Both the position numbers and the translations under genes were made by a program. The notes below the pieces were generated by a model, which saw only the letters and a program-made list of their open reading frames with translations, did not search any database and was not told the DNA's origin. DNA of 35,805 nt, taken from an uncultured Acetatifactor sp. Its GTDB lineage: Bacteria; Bacillota; Clostridia; Lachnospirales; Lachnospiraceae. How positions within the stretch are numbered: the stretch's first letter is position 1; every line of letters begins with the position of its first letter. This document shows, one piece after another, positions 15,967 to 23,615 of this stretch. Location: assembly GCA_910585665.1 (NCBI GenBank), contig CAJUFI010000022.1, positions 28,759 through 64,563 of the forward strand, read 5' to 3'.

Positions 15967-16471
15967 AATTTCGTCTCCATTTCTACTATTTCCCGTAAGC
16001 AGGGCAAAGCCACACCTTTTTGAAATCCCTCAGCGCCCCAGTCCTCCGCCATTCTTATCCGTCCGAGCCTCATTGCCGCACGTCGCTTCCATGGAGCATA
16101 CAAATGGGCGCACAGCAGTCCAAATCTTCGCACAAAAATGCAAATCCACTTGCGGCGCAAAAGCGTTTCCCTCTTATCTCTATCTATCATACCCCTTTGC
16201 CGCAATGCCGTCAACAGCAGACAAAAAATCCCCGGATACTCTATCGCATTTCAGCGCAGCATCCGAGGAAAAAGCTTATGAACCGTCAGAAAATAACCGC
16301 CACGGCTTGTTCAGGCGAACAGTCCAGACCCGAAACCTCCAGACAGCCCATCCTACGGCCTTCCGTTCCGGCGATTATTTTCACCCACTTACCGCTTTCC
16401 AGGCATCTTTCTGACCTACCGCTGGCTCTGCTTCCTGAAATTCCAGCGTCTGTGAATATATTTTACAGGCA
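15967..16471. other. 500-nt intergenic stretch without a recognisable gene
   Basis: Between the NUDIX start and the DUF4097 stop. Short frames exist on both strands, but none has a ribosome site, recognisable domain or consistent codon use. I see no clear promoter, repeat copy or terminator; it may contain decayed coding sequence. Confidence 0.4.
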
Positions 16472-17848
16472 TCATTCCTCACTGATCGACAGGTCTCCGC
16501 TGACCGTGGACACATCGATGGAATGCTCGCCGCCCCCATGCTGGCCTTCCGCCTTGTTGCCTTTTTTATTAAAGGAAAGCTCCTCATCGAAAAACGTCAC
16601 GCACTCTCCGCTGGTGGAGCTGAAGTGGAGCGAAAGGGATGCCGTCTTGGGAAGCTGAAGGCTCACGTCCCCGCTGGTGGTGGAGATATCCAGCCCTCCC
16701 TGCAGCTCGTCCAGGAAGATGCGGATGTCCCCGGACACGGAGCCGGCCTTTCCGAATCCGCTCCCCTTAGCTATGGACAGCGTGCCGCTGGTGGTATCCA
16801 GACGGAAAGCGCCCTCCAGGCTGTCCGCCCTGATATCCCCGGAAGTGCTGCTGGCGTCCAGTTCCCCCTGGCCTTCCTGAAGGCGGACTTCACCGCTGGT
16901 GGTGGAAATATTCATGTCGCCCTTCACCTTGCCCAGGGAAATGTCACCGCTGGTGGTCGTCACCCGCAGTCCCCCTTTCAGCGCCAACAGGCGGATCATG
17001 CCGCTGGTAGAGGAAATCACCGCTTCCCCACTGGCCTGATCCAGCATGATATCACCGCTGGTGGTGGAGAGTTCCGTCTTGTCCGTCCTGGTCAATGCCA
17101 GCCGGATATCGCCGCTGACAGAAGACAGTTCTATCTTCTCCGCCCTGACCTCCGGGAAGAAAACGTCTCCGCTGGTGGTAGACACCTGGAACGTACCGGT
17201 CTGCGCCAGCGGAATCTGGGACAGGACGCTGCCGCTGACGGTCTTTACGCTGACATGTTCCAGATTTTCCGTAAGTTCCGCAGGAAGATAGATTTCCGTA
17301 TAGGCATCCCGGAAGCCTACATAGAAGAACGAAAAGGAATTCCTTCTCGCCCCTTTCACTGCCAGCTCCGTGCCGTTCTGCTCCACAGTGGATATCTGCC
17401 TTTCCTCCGGCTCAAAACTCATGTACTCACGGACAAGGACATTCTCCCCGTCCCCCTGATAGAATATCACGTCATTGAAGGTCATGGAGTAATTTATATT
17501 CAGGCTGCGGATGTCTTCCGCCGGAATCTCCTTCTCCAGCACCAGGGAATAATTTCTGTTCCATGTAAAATACTTATCCGTCCCCTGGCTGTCGACATCA
17601 TGCATGTCATCCATGTCGTCTGCATCATCCATGTCGCCCACGCTAAAATCCCCCGTGACGCTGCGGCCTACATCAATCCGCCCCACGTCGATGCTTCCCG
17701 CGTCTTTGTTTCCCACATCGCTACCGCCATGGACACCGAAGCCGTTCCAGAATCCCCTCCCAGTGCTTATACCGATGCCCAGGAGGACGCACAGGGAGAG
17801 CATGATGCCGCCAAGCAGCACAATCAATACTATCTTAGTTCGCCTCAT
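16472..17848 (-). CDS. DUF4097 family beta-repeat protein, membrane-anchored
   Basis: 458 residues. An N-terminal membrane helix (about 4-26, after RRTK) is followed by a low-complexity Asp/Gly/Val/Met region (repeats of DVGxxD, then DDADDMDDMHD), then a DUF4097 domain in which TTSGDI-like turns recur about every 18-20 residues at least ten times, giving a right-handed beta-helix or solenoid. Family members are thought to be extracytoplasmic, adhesin-like or envelope-stress proteins; function is unproven. Start at 17848 is chosen because GAGAGGTGG precedes it; the upstream gene's stop lies ten nt before. Third gene of the PadR operon. The final SxSGxLSISEE repeat sits at the extreme C-terminus, so the protein looks complete. 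Confidence 0.87.
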   Translation of the reverse strand: MRRTKIVLIVLLGGIMLSLCVLLGIGISTGRGFWNGFGVHGGSDVGNKDAGSIDVGRIDVGRSVTGDFSVGDMDDADDMDDMHDVDSQGTDKYFTWNRNYSLVLEKEIPAEDIRSLNINYSMTFNDVIFYQGDGENVLVREYMSFEPEERQISTVEQNGTELAVKGARRNSFSFFYVGFRDAYTEIYLPAELTENLEHVSVKTVSGSVLSQIPLAQTGTFQVSTTSGDVFFPEVRAEKIELSSVSGDIRLALTRTDKTELSTTSGDIMLDQASGEAVISSTSGMIRLLALKGGLRVTTTSGDISLGKVKGDMNISTTSGEVRLQEGQGELDASSTSGDIRADSLEGAFRLDTTSGTLSIAKGSGFGKAGSVSGDIRIFLDELQGGLDISTTSGDVSLQLPKTASLSLHFSSTSGECVTFFDEELSFNKKGNKAEGQHGGGEHSIDVSTVSGDLSISEE

Positions 17849-17858
17849 ATTCCACCTC

Positions 17859-18536
17859 TCAGCTGTCATGCCGCAGACTGAACACCAGATTCAGGATAGC
17901 CTGGGCGCATCCGCCTACAAAGATCATCAGCCATGTCAGCTCCCAGCGCATGGTGAAGAAACTGAGCAGAAAGTAGACCAACAGGGTCACCATCCAGATG
18001 ATCAGGCTGATGGATCGCTTCACCGCCTTTTCCTGGCTGCTGGCGTGTGCCGCCTCCTTATAGACTTCCACCAGGCTCTCCTCCTTTTTGTTGTAAACGG
18101 GATACATATGCGCGGCATAGACCAGCATACAGGTGGGCGGGATACAGAGCACCGCCGCAAGGGCAAATCCCAGCATCCCCATTTCCGAACCCATGTAAAA
18201 GTACATATCATTAATTACCCTGCACGCCACGAAAACCGCTCCCGCGAAGATATACATTCCCACCGCCGCAGCCGTCATCCCGGCCTTCTTCTTCCTGTCC
18301 TTCTCGGGCAGCGTGAACAGGCTTTTGTCCTTCAGATCCTCGAACAGTTCCGTCACGTCCCCGATGGAGTCGATCACGTTCTGAAGGGCATCCGCTTCCT
18401 GGTATCCCTCGCTGACCAGGTCTTCGTACTTCTCTATGGTATTTTGGATCATTTCTTCTTTCAGCTCCATGGCCTTTCTGGTCTTTGGCGCTTCTGTGAA
18501 CAGCCCGTTGATATGTTTTCTGATTTTCTCTTTCAT
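17859..18536 (-). CDS. DUF1700-like / permease-prefix-domain membrane protein
   Basis: 225 residues. The N-terminal 75 residues are a charged helical domain (KEKIRKHINGLFTEAPKTRK, then VIDSIGDVTELFEDLK) of the type found in DUF1700 and permease-prefix-domain-1 proteins; four membrane helices follow at about 86-108, 120-143, 176-194 and 198-218. PadR regulator, DUF1700-like membrane protein and DUF4097 protein form a recurrent three-gene operon in Firmicutes, generally assigned to envelope homeostasis. The ribosome site is AAAGGAAG. It lies 88 nt downstream of PadR and 10 nt upstream of the DUF4097 start. Biochemical function is unknown. Confidence 0.8.
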   Translation of the reverse strand: MKEKIRKHINGLFTEAPKTRKAMELKEEMIQNTIEKYEDLVSEGYQEADALQNVIDSIGDVTELFEDLKDKSLFTLPEKDRKKKAGMTAAAVGMYIFAGAVFVACRVINDMYFYMGSEMGMLGFALAAVLCIPPTCMLVYAAHMYPVYNKKEESLVEVYKEAAHASSQEKAVKRSISLIIWMVTLLVYFLLSFFTMRWELTWLMIFVGGCAQAILNLVFSLRHDS

Positions 18537-18624
18537 ATGCTTCCTTTCTTTCTCCGCCTGGGGAGAATCTCTTTGTTTCTGGTCTTACCACAGCCCGCTT
18601 CCGCCTTGGCTTTCTTCCCTTCCC

Positions 18625-18948
18625 TCATTTCAGGAGCTGGTCGATGGTGGATTTGGCCTCCTCCCAGTCGCGTTTGTAGGACTGGTAGGCCTGGCGGCCT
18701 TCTTCCGTGATAGAATAGTAGCGGCGCCTTGCCCCCACTGTCTCGTCCCCCCAGTAGGTTCTTATGTACCCCGCCTGCTCCAGCCGCCGGAACGCGGAGT
18801 ACAGCGTGGCCTCCTTCAGCTCATATCGGTTGTCAGTCTTTTTCATGATGTCCTTGTTGATCTGATAGCCGTAACTGTCCTGCTCCAGAAGGTGAGCCAG
18901 AATGATGGCTTCCGTATGCCCCCGCAATATATCGGACGTAATTGACAT
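18625..18948 (-). CDS. PadR family transcriptional regulator
   Basis: 107 residues, the compact PadR-s2 size. Winged helix: LRGHTEAIILAHLLEQDSYG, then YELKEATLYSAFRRLEQAGY (recognition helix) and the wing ARRRYYSITEEGRQAY; the last 25 residues are the dimerisation helix. PadR proteins usually repress their own operon and respond to small hydrophobic molecules or envelope signals. First gene of the operon 18948-16472. The ribosome site is GGAG eight nt before ATG. Its promoter (18972-19000) overlaps a perfect inverted repeat that is the obvious candidate operator, consistent with autoregulation. Confidence 0.93.
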   Translation of the reverse strand: MSITSDILRGHTEAIILAHLLEQDSYGYQINKDIMKKTDNRYELKEATLYSAFRRLEQAGYIRTYWGDETVGARRRYYSITEEGRQAYQSYKRDWEEAKSTIDQLLK

Positions 18949-18971
18949 AAGCGTTTCTCCTTTCTGGTCAT

Positions 18972-19007
18972 ATTATATTTCAATATACCTCGTCTGTCAA
19001 GGTATAT
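18972..19007 (-). promoter_or_regulatory. Consensus promoter and candidate PadR operator
   Basis: On the minus strand TTGACA (19000-18995), 17-nt spacer, TATAAT (18977-18972): both hexamers are perfect. ATATACCT (18983-18990) and AGGTATAT (19000-19007) form a perfect 8-bp inverted repeat around 9 nt, covering the -35 box and most of the spacer. Such a site would block RNA polymerase when bound. Confidence 0.85.
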
Positions 19008-19134
19008 ATCAAAATATTGTATCTGATTCTTTGATATACTCTCTTCAGGGAAATGCATTCCAGAGCAGGACTAAGCGGAGGGGGGAAGAAATTTAATGGA
19101 AATTTGATAGAAATATGAGAGTGATTGTGATGAA

Positions 19135-19539
19135 TTGGTTCTGTATGCCACTATGGAGCCGTGCTATACAGTCTTTCATAAAGAAACAGAAACATTTTCC
19201 AATATCTGGACAAATTATTCCGAGGACTATGAAACATTTTGCAGCCGTTACAAAAAAGACATTGAACGCTATGGAAATGTTAAGCAGTTTATAGGAAAAC
19301 CTAATATACCAGAAAACAGCTTCACAGTTTCTATGATTCCGTGGACAACATTTGACGCTTTTAATCTAAATACGCCTAACTTTAAATATTTAGTTCCTAT
19401 TTTCACAATCGGAAAATTTGTTGAATACAATAGATGTTTTTATTTGCCATTAGCCGTTCAAGTACATCATGCCGTTTGTGACGGTTTTCATGTCTGCCGT
19501 TTCATAAATGACATACAATCCCTAATTAATACCATATGA
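19135..19539 (+). pseudogene. cat: 5'-truncated chloramphenicol acetyltransferase (type A)
   Basis: About 134 residues matching the C-terminal two thirds of CatA/CatP-type enzymes: PCYTVFHKETETFSNIW, VSMIPWTTFDAFNLN, YLVPIFTIGKF and the catalytic LPLAVQVHHAVCDGFH with the active-site His, then FINDIQSLIN. The first roughly 80 residues, including part of the chloramphenicol pocket, are missing; there is no start codon with a ribosome site (first in-frame candidate TTG at 19135) and an in-frame TAG lies at 19108. The sequence is clearly AT-richer than its neighbours, and together with the terminator and TnpW-like gene downstream suggests a remnant of a clostridial mobilizable element. Inactive by inference. 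Confidence 0.9.
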
Positions 19540-19613
19540 CAATAGACAACTTCCCGTTTGTCGAAACAACCATTACCACAATCACAACTGAATAAGTAAT
19601 ACAACACAGCACC

Positions 19614-19649
19614 AGAGCGTATAGAAACCAGTCTATGCGCTCTATTTTT
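19614..19649 (+). terminator. Intrinsic terminator after the cat remnant
   Basis: AGAGCGTATAG (19614-19624) pairs with CTATGCGCTCT (19633-19643), eleven pairs with one G-T, loop of 8 nt, followed by ATTTTT. It lies between the cat stop and the TnpW-like ribosome site. Confidence 0.8.
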
Positions 19650-19668
19650 ATGTAAAGGAGCAGAAAAT

Positions 19669-19818
19669 ATGGCAAAAACCAAAAACGAGCAACAGCCCCA
19701 CAGTTTCAAGCGAAAGTTGGAGAACGCCACTTACACCGTCAAAGTACACTTTACAACCCTTATCAGAAAACAAGAGAAAGACCGCAGCGGAAAAAATCAT
19801 TTCGGGTATTTCATCTGA
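19669..19818 (+). pseudogene. TnpW-like transposon-encoded protein, frameshifted and truncated
   Basis: Good start (AAAGGAG nine nt before ATG). The first 30 residues, including FKRKLENATYTVKVHF, match the short TnpW-type proteins carried by Tn4451-like and related clostridial mobile elements. After VHF the expected helix is found in another frame (KTAAEKII), and from about 19797 the sequence belongs to a different gene on the opposite strand, so the 3' end is lost. The 49-codon frame that remains is unlikely to be functional. Family assignment is from memory of the motif and should be treated as probable. Confidence 0.6.
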
Positions 19819-20210
19819 AGGAATCTGTTATATTCTTTTTGGATCAGTTGTTCATCATGTATACCGATCGCATACAAAAAGGCATAAATGTAAGAGGATA
19901 TCATTGATTTATTAGTAATGGATGAGTTTACGTTGCTGAGATAATATTCGGCAAGCGTCATTGACATATTGACATACAGCATGGCTTCTAAATCCACTTT
20001 TTCATGATTCGGAAATCTGGATTTATAGTTCTGTGCCAAAAAGGTTTTCAGGCGTCCGGAAAAATCAATTGTTTCTGTGTGGATATTGATAATGGATTGT
20101 GTCTTGGCAGCGTGTTTTCTGTAGAATTCAAAAATGGCAATATCCAGCGTTTGCTGGTAATCTGGCTCAGCAGATTTTGTTGCATCAATATCAAACAGAG
20201 TGTTAGTCTG
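19797..20210 (-). pseudogene. C-terminal part of a probable TetR-family regulator
   Basis: An open minus frame of about 137 codons ends at TGA (19797-19799) and begins at a stop near 20211 with no ATG. The all-helical sequence (IAIFEFYRKHAAKTQSIINI, FLAQNYKSRFPNHEKV, ISSYIYAFLYAIGIHDEQLI) resembles the ligand-binding half of TetR-type repressors; the N-terminal DNA-binding helices are missing. Just upstream in another frame MIDRLTL resembles the start of a TetR helix-turn-helix, suggesting an internal deletion. AT-rich. It sits divergently from the DUF4097 gene at 20347, which it may once have controlled. TetR assignment is inference. Confidence 0.5.
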
Positions 20211-20346
20211 TCAATCATAATAACAGTAATTGAACGAGACAGGAATGTCCAGGTATTGTACAATGAATAACGTGAATATGTGATTCCGGTTTGCGGGAAA
20301 TACTGTATGAAAAATAATTTATGAGAGAACGAGAAGGAGTATGATG

Positions 20347-20988
20347 ATGGAAACAGTTAAGAAATTTCCTGTTGATGAGGTGTCGGAAATTCAGATTAAA
20401 AGCAGTCTGTCCCAGGTGAATGTGATAACCGGCAGCGGCACGGATATGGTATTGCGCTGGACAGATACGAAACGCCGGACAACAGAGGTTGCTTTGGATA
20501 GCAGAAAATTGTCTGTAAAGGATCGTGGCGCTATAACTTTGTATGGCATAATTGGTTTGATTCAGCTAAAAGCGGATAAAGAACTTACTTTGGAACTGCC
20601 ATCTGGATTTGGAGGAAATATACAGATCAAAAGCATGAATGAAAGCGTGAGGGTAGTCGGGATAACGGGTTCCTGTTCCTTGCGGGTAAAAACTACCACT
20701 GATGCGGTCGATATTTCTGCAACAGATATTCAGCATTATGATTTGAACAGTCAGAGCGGAGCGGTTATCATGCATAGCGTGAAAAGCGGAAAGGGCATCA
20801 AGGCTTCCACGATCAATGGAACTATCGACTGTTTTTGTGCAGAAGATGTCAGTGCTTATTTATTGGATTGCCATACGGAGCATGGCAAATGTTCTATGCC
20901 TTCCGTAGTCCATCGTGGTTGTAAAATGATAAACATTCGCTCCCAGACAGGCAATATTACAGTAGGTTTTATCGATGAAAAACATTAA
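20347..20988 (+). CDS. DUF4097-type beta-repeat protein without signal or membrane segment
   Basis: 213 residues of short beta strands: IQIKSSLSQVNVITGSGTDM, LELPSGFGGNIQIKS, VKTTTDAVDISATDI, DLNSQSGAVIMHS, IRSQTGNITVGF. This is the DUF4097 pattern (SGxxxIxS turns), but with only four or five repeats and no signal peptide or membrane helix, unlike the protein at 16472. Three ATGs occur in a row (20341, 20344, 20347); AAGGAG at 20334-20339 gives a normal 7-nt spacing only for the third. It looks intact although it lies in the decayed AT-rich island. A cytoplasmic or non-classically exported location follows from the absence of a signal. Confidence 0.72.
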   Translation: METVKKFPVDEVSEIQIKSSLSQVNVITGSGTDMVLRWTDTKRRTTEVALDSRKLSVKDRGAITLYGIIGLIQLKADKELTLELPSGFGGNIQIKSMNESVRVVGITGSCSLRVKTTTDAVDISATDIQHYDLNSQSGAVIMHSVKSGKGIKASTINGTIDCFCAEDVSAYLLDCHTEHGKCSMPSVVHRGCKMINIRSQTGNITVGFIDEKH

Positions 20989-20998
20989 GCACAAAGAG

Positions 20999-21088
20999 AT
21001 GCGCATCCTCATCCGCCATGGCAAGAACCGCTCCAGCCGTTACGCCATCCTTCAAAGGCGGTGGGCGAAATATATTGAATTCCTGTGA
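20999..21088 (+). pseudogene. 29-codon gene fragment
   Basis: ATG-TGA frame RILIRHGKNRSSRYAILQRR then WAKYIEFL. High-GC codon use differs from the AT-rich gene just before it, and the sequence looks like the C-terminal end of a longer protein. No ribosome site. I do not recognise the family. Confidence 0.3.
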
Positions 21089-21114
21089 AAGAATGATTAT
21101 AATGATTGTCATAA

Positions 21115-21214
21115 GGAATTGTCTGCAAATAACTGATGCGGGTTTATAGCTGTTTTCCTTGTATTTCCGGGCTTTTTCCTAAACAAGTTGCATCAGTTGT
21201 TTTCCGACAATTCC
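21115..21214 (+). repeat. 100-bp palindromic repeat (MITE-like), copy 3
   Basis: GGAATTGTC to GACAATTCC with TAA on both sides. It belongs to a second subfamily with CTGATGC/GCATCAG in the inner stem. It ends 26 nt before the ATG of the DUF2262 gene, so the hairpin lies next to that ribosome site. Confidence 0.92.
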
Positions 21215-21240
21215 TAAAGGGAAATTTATGGGAGGATGCT

Positions 21241-21726
21241 ATGTCAATCTTAAGTTTATTCAGGAAAAAACCGGATTCCATTACCATAAATGATGAGATG
21301 GGTACTTTTATTTTACAGAATCCGCTCAAAGATAAACTGTATGACGGCGAAATAAAATGGCTCGGCAGGGAGGTATCCGTCAGTCTGTACTGTGACAACG
21401 GCGACTCTCCTTCAGCAGATATCGCGCTGGAAAACCTTCGCAAGATCGTTGCGGAATCCGCCGACTGGGACAAAAAACTCAGGCAATGCGCTGTGGAATA
21501 TGCGGCCGGTGAAGATGGATTTGTGGAAATATGGGGAAAGACCGCCGATTTTCCCCCCATTACGACAGAGGAATTTCTCTGCCGCATTTCGCTTGGCTTC
21601 CTGTATGTATATCCAAACGGTGAAATCTACTTTGATTACGATTTGGACGAGATGTTTGCCGATCACGGTCTGGGGATATATGCCAATATTTCAGGCGAGA
21701 TCTTATCTGTGGGCTTGATGGGGTGA
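21241..21726 (+). CDS. DUF2262 domain protein
   Basis: 161 residues, cytoplasmic. The DUF2262 pattern is visible: an N-terminal strand region (FILQNPLKDKLYDGEIKWLG), ALENLRKIVAESADWDKKLR, then a C-terminal domain ITTEEFLCRISLGFLYVYPN, IYFDYDLDEMFADHGLGIYA, ISGEILSVGLMG. These proteins are common in Firmicutes, sometimes as immunity-like or SUKH-like neighbours, but function is unknown. The start follows GGGAGG by six nt. The upstream open frame runs into repeat copy 3 and is not part of the gene. No operon partner; a decayed fragment and repeat copy 4 follow. Confidence 0.75.
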   Translation: MSILSLFRKKPDSITINDEMGTFILQNPLKDKLYDGEIKWLGREVSVSLYCDNGDSPSADIALENLRKIVAESADWDKKLRQCAVEYAAGEDGFVEIWGKTADFPPITTEEFLCRISLGFLYVYPNGEIYFDYDLDEMFADHGLGIYANISGEILSVGLMG

Positions 21727-21766
21727 GCTGCTGCAGCCGAACCAGAATGCAGCCCATGCCCCATCC

Positions 21767-21911
21767 CTACTCTTTCATAAAGCGTCTGTCCGCCTCCGGT
21801 ATCCCGCCCTCGTCAGCCGCGTACCGCTCCACCCTCATATGCAAATCATATTTCACCCGGAGCTCCGCGATCTTCGCCATCATCGGGGACGCGTGGTGCC
21901 GGTCAATCGCC
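21767..21911 (-). pseudogene. C-terminal gene fragment cut by repeat copy 4
   Basis: The minus frame reads QAIDRHHASPMMAKIAELRV, then KYDLHMRVERYAADEGGIPEADRRFMKE and stops at TAG (21767-21769). It is high-GC and protein-like but has no beginning: coding sense stops at the edge of repeat copy 4, and nothing recognisable continues beyond it. Family not recognised. Confidence 0.45.
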
Positions 21912-22011
21912 TGAATTGTCTACAAATAACTGATGCAAGTTTATAGCCGTTTTCGTTGTATTTCTGGGCTTTCTCCTAAACAAGTTGCATCAGTTATTTT
22001 CCGACAATTCC
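21912..22011 (+). repeat. 100-bp palindromic repeat (MITE-like), copy 4
   Basis: Same subfamily as copy 3 (CTGATGC/GCATCAG). The left terminus reads TGAATTGTC, so the first base has changed and the left TAA is absent; the right end is intact with TAA. Confidence 0.9.
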
Positions 22012-22080
22012 TAAGAAAAAATCTGCCACACTTTAGAGAGCCAAAGAGATCCCGCCAGTCCTCTCACAGAACTGTTTTAC

Positions 22081-22109
22081 TTGACATGCAAATCTTTCAT
22101 GTGTAATAT
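22081..22109 (+). promoter_or_regulatory. Promoter of the large lipoprotein gene
   Basis: TTGACA (22081-22086, perfect), 17-nt spacer, TAATAT (22104-22109). The leader to the ATG at 22202 would be about 85 nt. Confidence 0.65.
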
Positions 22110-22201
22110 CTGTAGTGTGTATTGAATTTTGTCCGTAAATCTTACACCAGCGATATTTAGGCTATCTATCATATAAAGAGTTTCAAGCCGGAGGGCAGAT
22201 T

Positions 22202-23542
22202 ATGAAGAAAAGGAAAATCAGGTGCAGAAGAAAGAGAACCGGAAAGTTTTTGTGGCTCTGTGCAGGAAGTACGGCGAAAACTGGCATGAACGAAAAAAAT
22301 AGAACGCATCTTCTATTTGCAATGATCAGCATGATAATGATGATATTGACGGGGTGCGGTGATGAAACACCGGAGGTATCGGACATCGAGATAACACAGA
22401 CGGACAGTGAAGCATATTCCTCCGATGAAAATGATTCTGTCGATGCAGAACGCATAGAAGAGATTCTCAGCGACATTTATGAGGAAGCGGCAGATGCAAA
22501 TACATTGGGAAGCCTGGATATCATGCGGCGCATGGTGATCAGGCTTGGGGAAAATGGTTATGTGGCTGTCGATAGCGGAAATCAGGTTGACATGACACAG
22601 GCAGAGCAGGCGCTTGGGTTTTGCAGAGCAGTAGATGAAAAAGAGACTGCTGAGCTGACAATTATAGTGGTTATGGGGATGGGGATCCGTAAATTTGATT
22701 TGAAGACAGAGGATGGTAATGTAAATATTGCCAGAGGATATTACCAGTATGACCAGAACGGATGCCTGAAAAACAGGAGCGCCGTAAGTTACCCGGCAGA
22801 TTTCTGGCAGTATTCAGAGGAGGGATATTTAATCTATGAGGGAAGCTGCTTTTCCGTCAAGGGGTATACACTGACATTAAGCGCCACGCGGGAACATACG
22901 ATGCTCCGGATTTTACCTTTAGATGAAAAGTGCAGGGAATATAACAGAAAGTATATCCTGCCAGTGGGTTATGAGCAGAACAACCTGTTTCTATGTAATT
23001 GGAGTGAGGACGATTTTGGAGATTTGGATTTTTACGATTTATTTGACAGCTTCTATCCAATGGCGCACAGCCAGCCAGTGCCTTATGTGGCGGATGAAGA
23101 CTTAGAAGCGGGAGCAGTTTATCATGTGCCGGAAGAACTATTTGAAAATGTAATCGGGGCATATTTCAATATGGACAGGGAAACGCTCCATTCCAAAACA
23201 AAATATATTTCGGAGCTTGCCGCCTATGAGTACAGACCACGCGGCTTTTACGAGGTGGAATATCCGGATATTGCGTATCCGGAAGTAGTGGGCTATACGG
23301 AGAATGCGGATGGGACGGTCATGCTTATTATCAATGCAGTATATCCCAACGGAAATATGTCTAAGGAGTTTTCGCACACAACCGTAATCCGTCCATTAAG
23401 TGAGGAAAGTTTTCAGTATGTATCGAATGAGATAATCTTACCAGAAGAAGATTATTGTATTTGGTGGCATTCCAATCGACTGACAGAGGAGGAATGGAAC
23501 GAGGTTTATGGAGGAACAGAATCAACCAGAAACATCAACTAG
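22202..23542 (+). CDS. Large lipoprotein, probably DUF6070-like
   Basis: 446 residues. An unusually long basic n-region (KKRKIRCRRKRTGK) precedes the hydrophobic segment and lipobox ILTGC, so it would be lipid-anchored on the outer face of the membrane. The acidic linker (about 53-80) is followed by a mixed alpha/beta ectodomain (AERIEEILSDIYEEAADANT, FDLKTEDGNVNIARGYYQYD, DLDFYDLFDSFYPMAHSQPV, YPNGNMSKEFSHTTVIRPLS). It resembles lachnospiral DUF6070 lipoproteins, though I assign that only tentatively. GGAGG seven nt before the ATG at 22202 supports the long form; an internal ATG at 22286 would give a more ordinary signal but lacks a ribosome site. Own promoter at 22081. Confidence 0.75.
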   Translation: MKKRKIRCRRKRTGKFLWLCAGSTAKTGMNEKNRTHLLFAMISMIMMILTGCGDETPEVSDIEITQTDSEAYSSDENDSVDAERIEEILSDIYEEAADANTLGSLDIMRRMVIRLGENGYVAVDSGNQVDMTQAEQALGFCRAVDEKETAELTIIVVMGMGIRKFDLKTEDGNVNIARGYYQYDQNGCLKNRSAVSYPADFWQYSEEGYLIYEGSCFSVKGYTLTLSATREHTMLRILPLDEKCREYNRKYILPVGYEQNNLFLCNWSEDDFGDLDFYDLFDSFYPMAHSQPVPYVADEDLEAGAVYHVPEELFENVIGAYFNMDRETLHSKTKYISELAAYEYRPRGFYEVEYPDIAYPEVVGYTENADGTVMLIINAVYPNGNMSKEFSHTTVIRPLSEESFQYVSNEIILPEEDYCIWWHSNRLTEEEWNEVYGGTESTRNIN

Positions 23543-23615
23543 AAAAAGGACGAAAACCATTTCCGGCTTTCGCCCCTCTGCCGTCTTTCTATTCTAACAT
23601 CCTGACCCGTCTTCC

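Noticed and set aside
16523..17881. 452-codon plus-strand frame opposite the DUF4097 gene
   Set aside because: Periodic DUF4097 repeats keep the complementary frame open; no ribosome site.
18625..19000. Toxin-antitoxin pair
   Set aside because: The small PadR protein and its partners match a regulator/membrane/DUF4097 operon, with no toxin fold visible.
21136..21240. Upstream extension of the DUF2262 protein
   Set aside because: The extension is translation of repeat copy 3; the ATG at 21241 has the ribosome site and family start.
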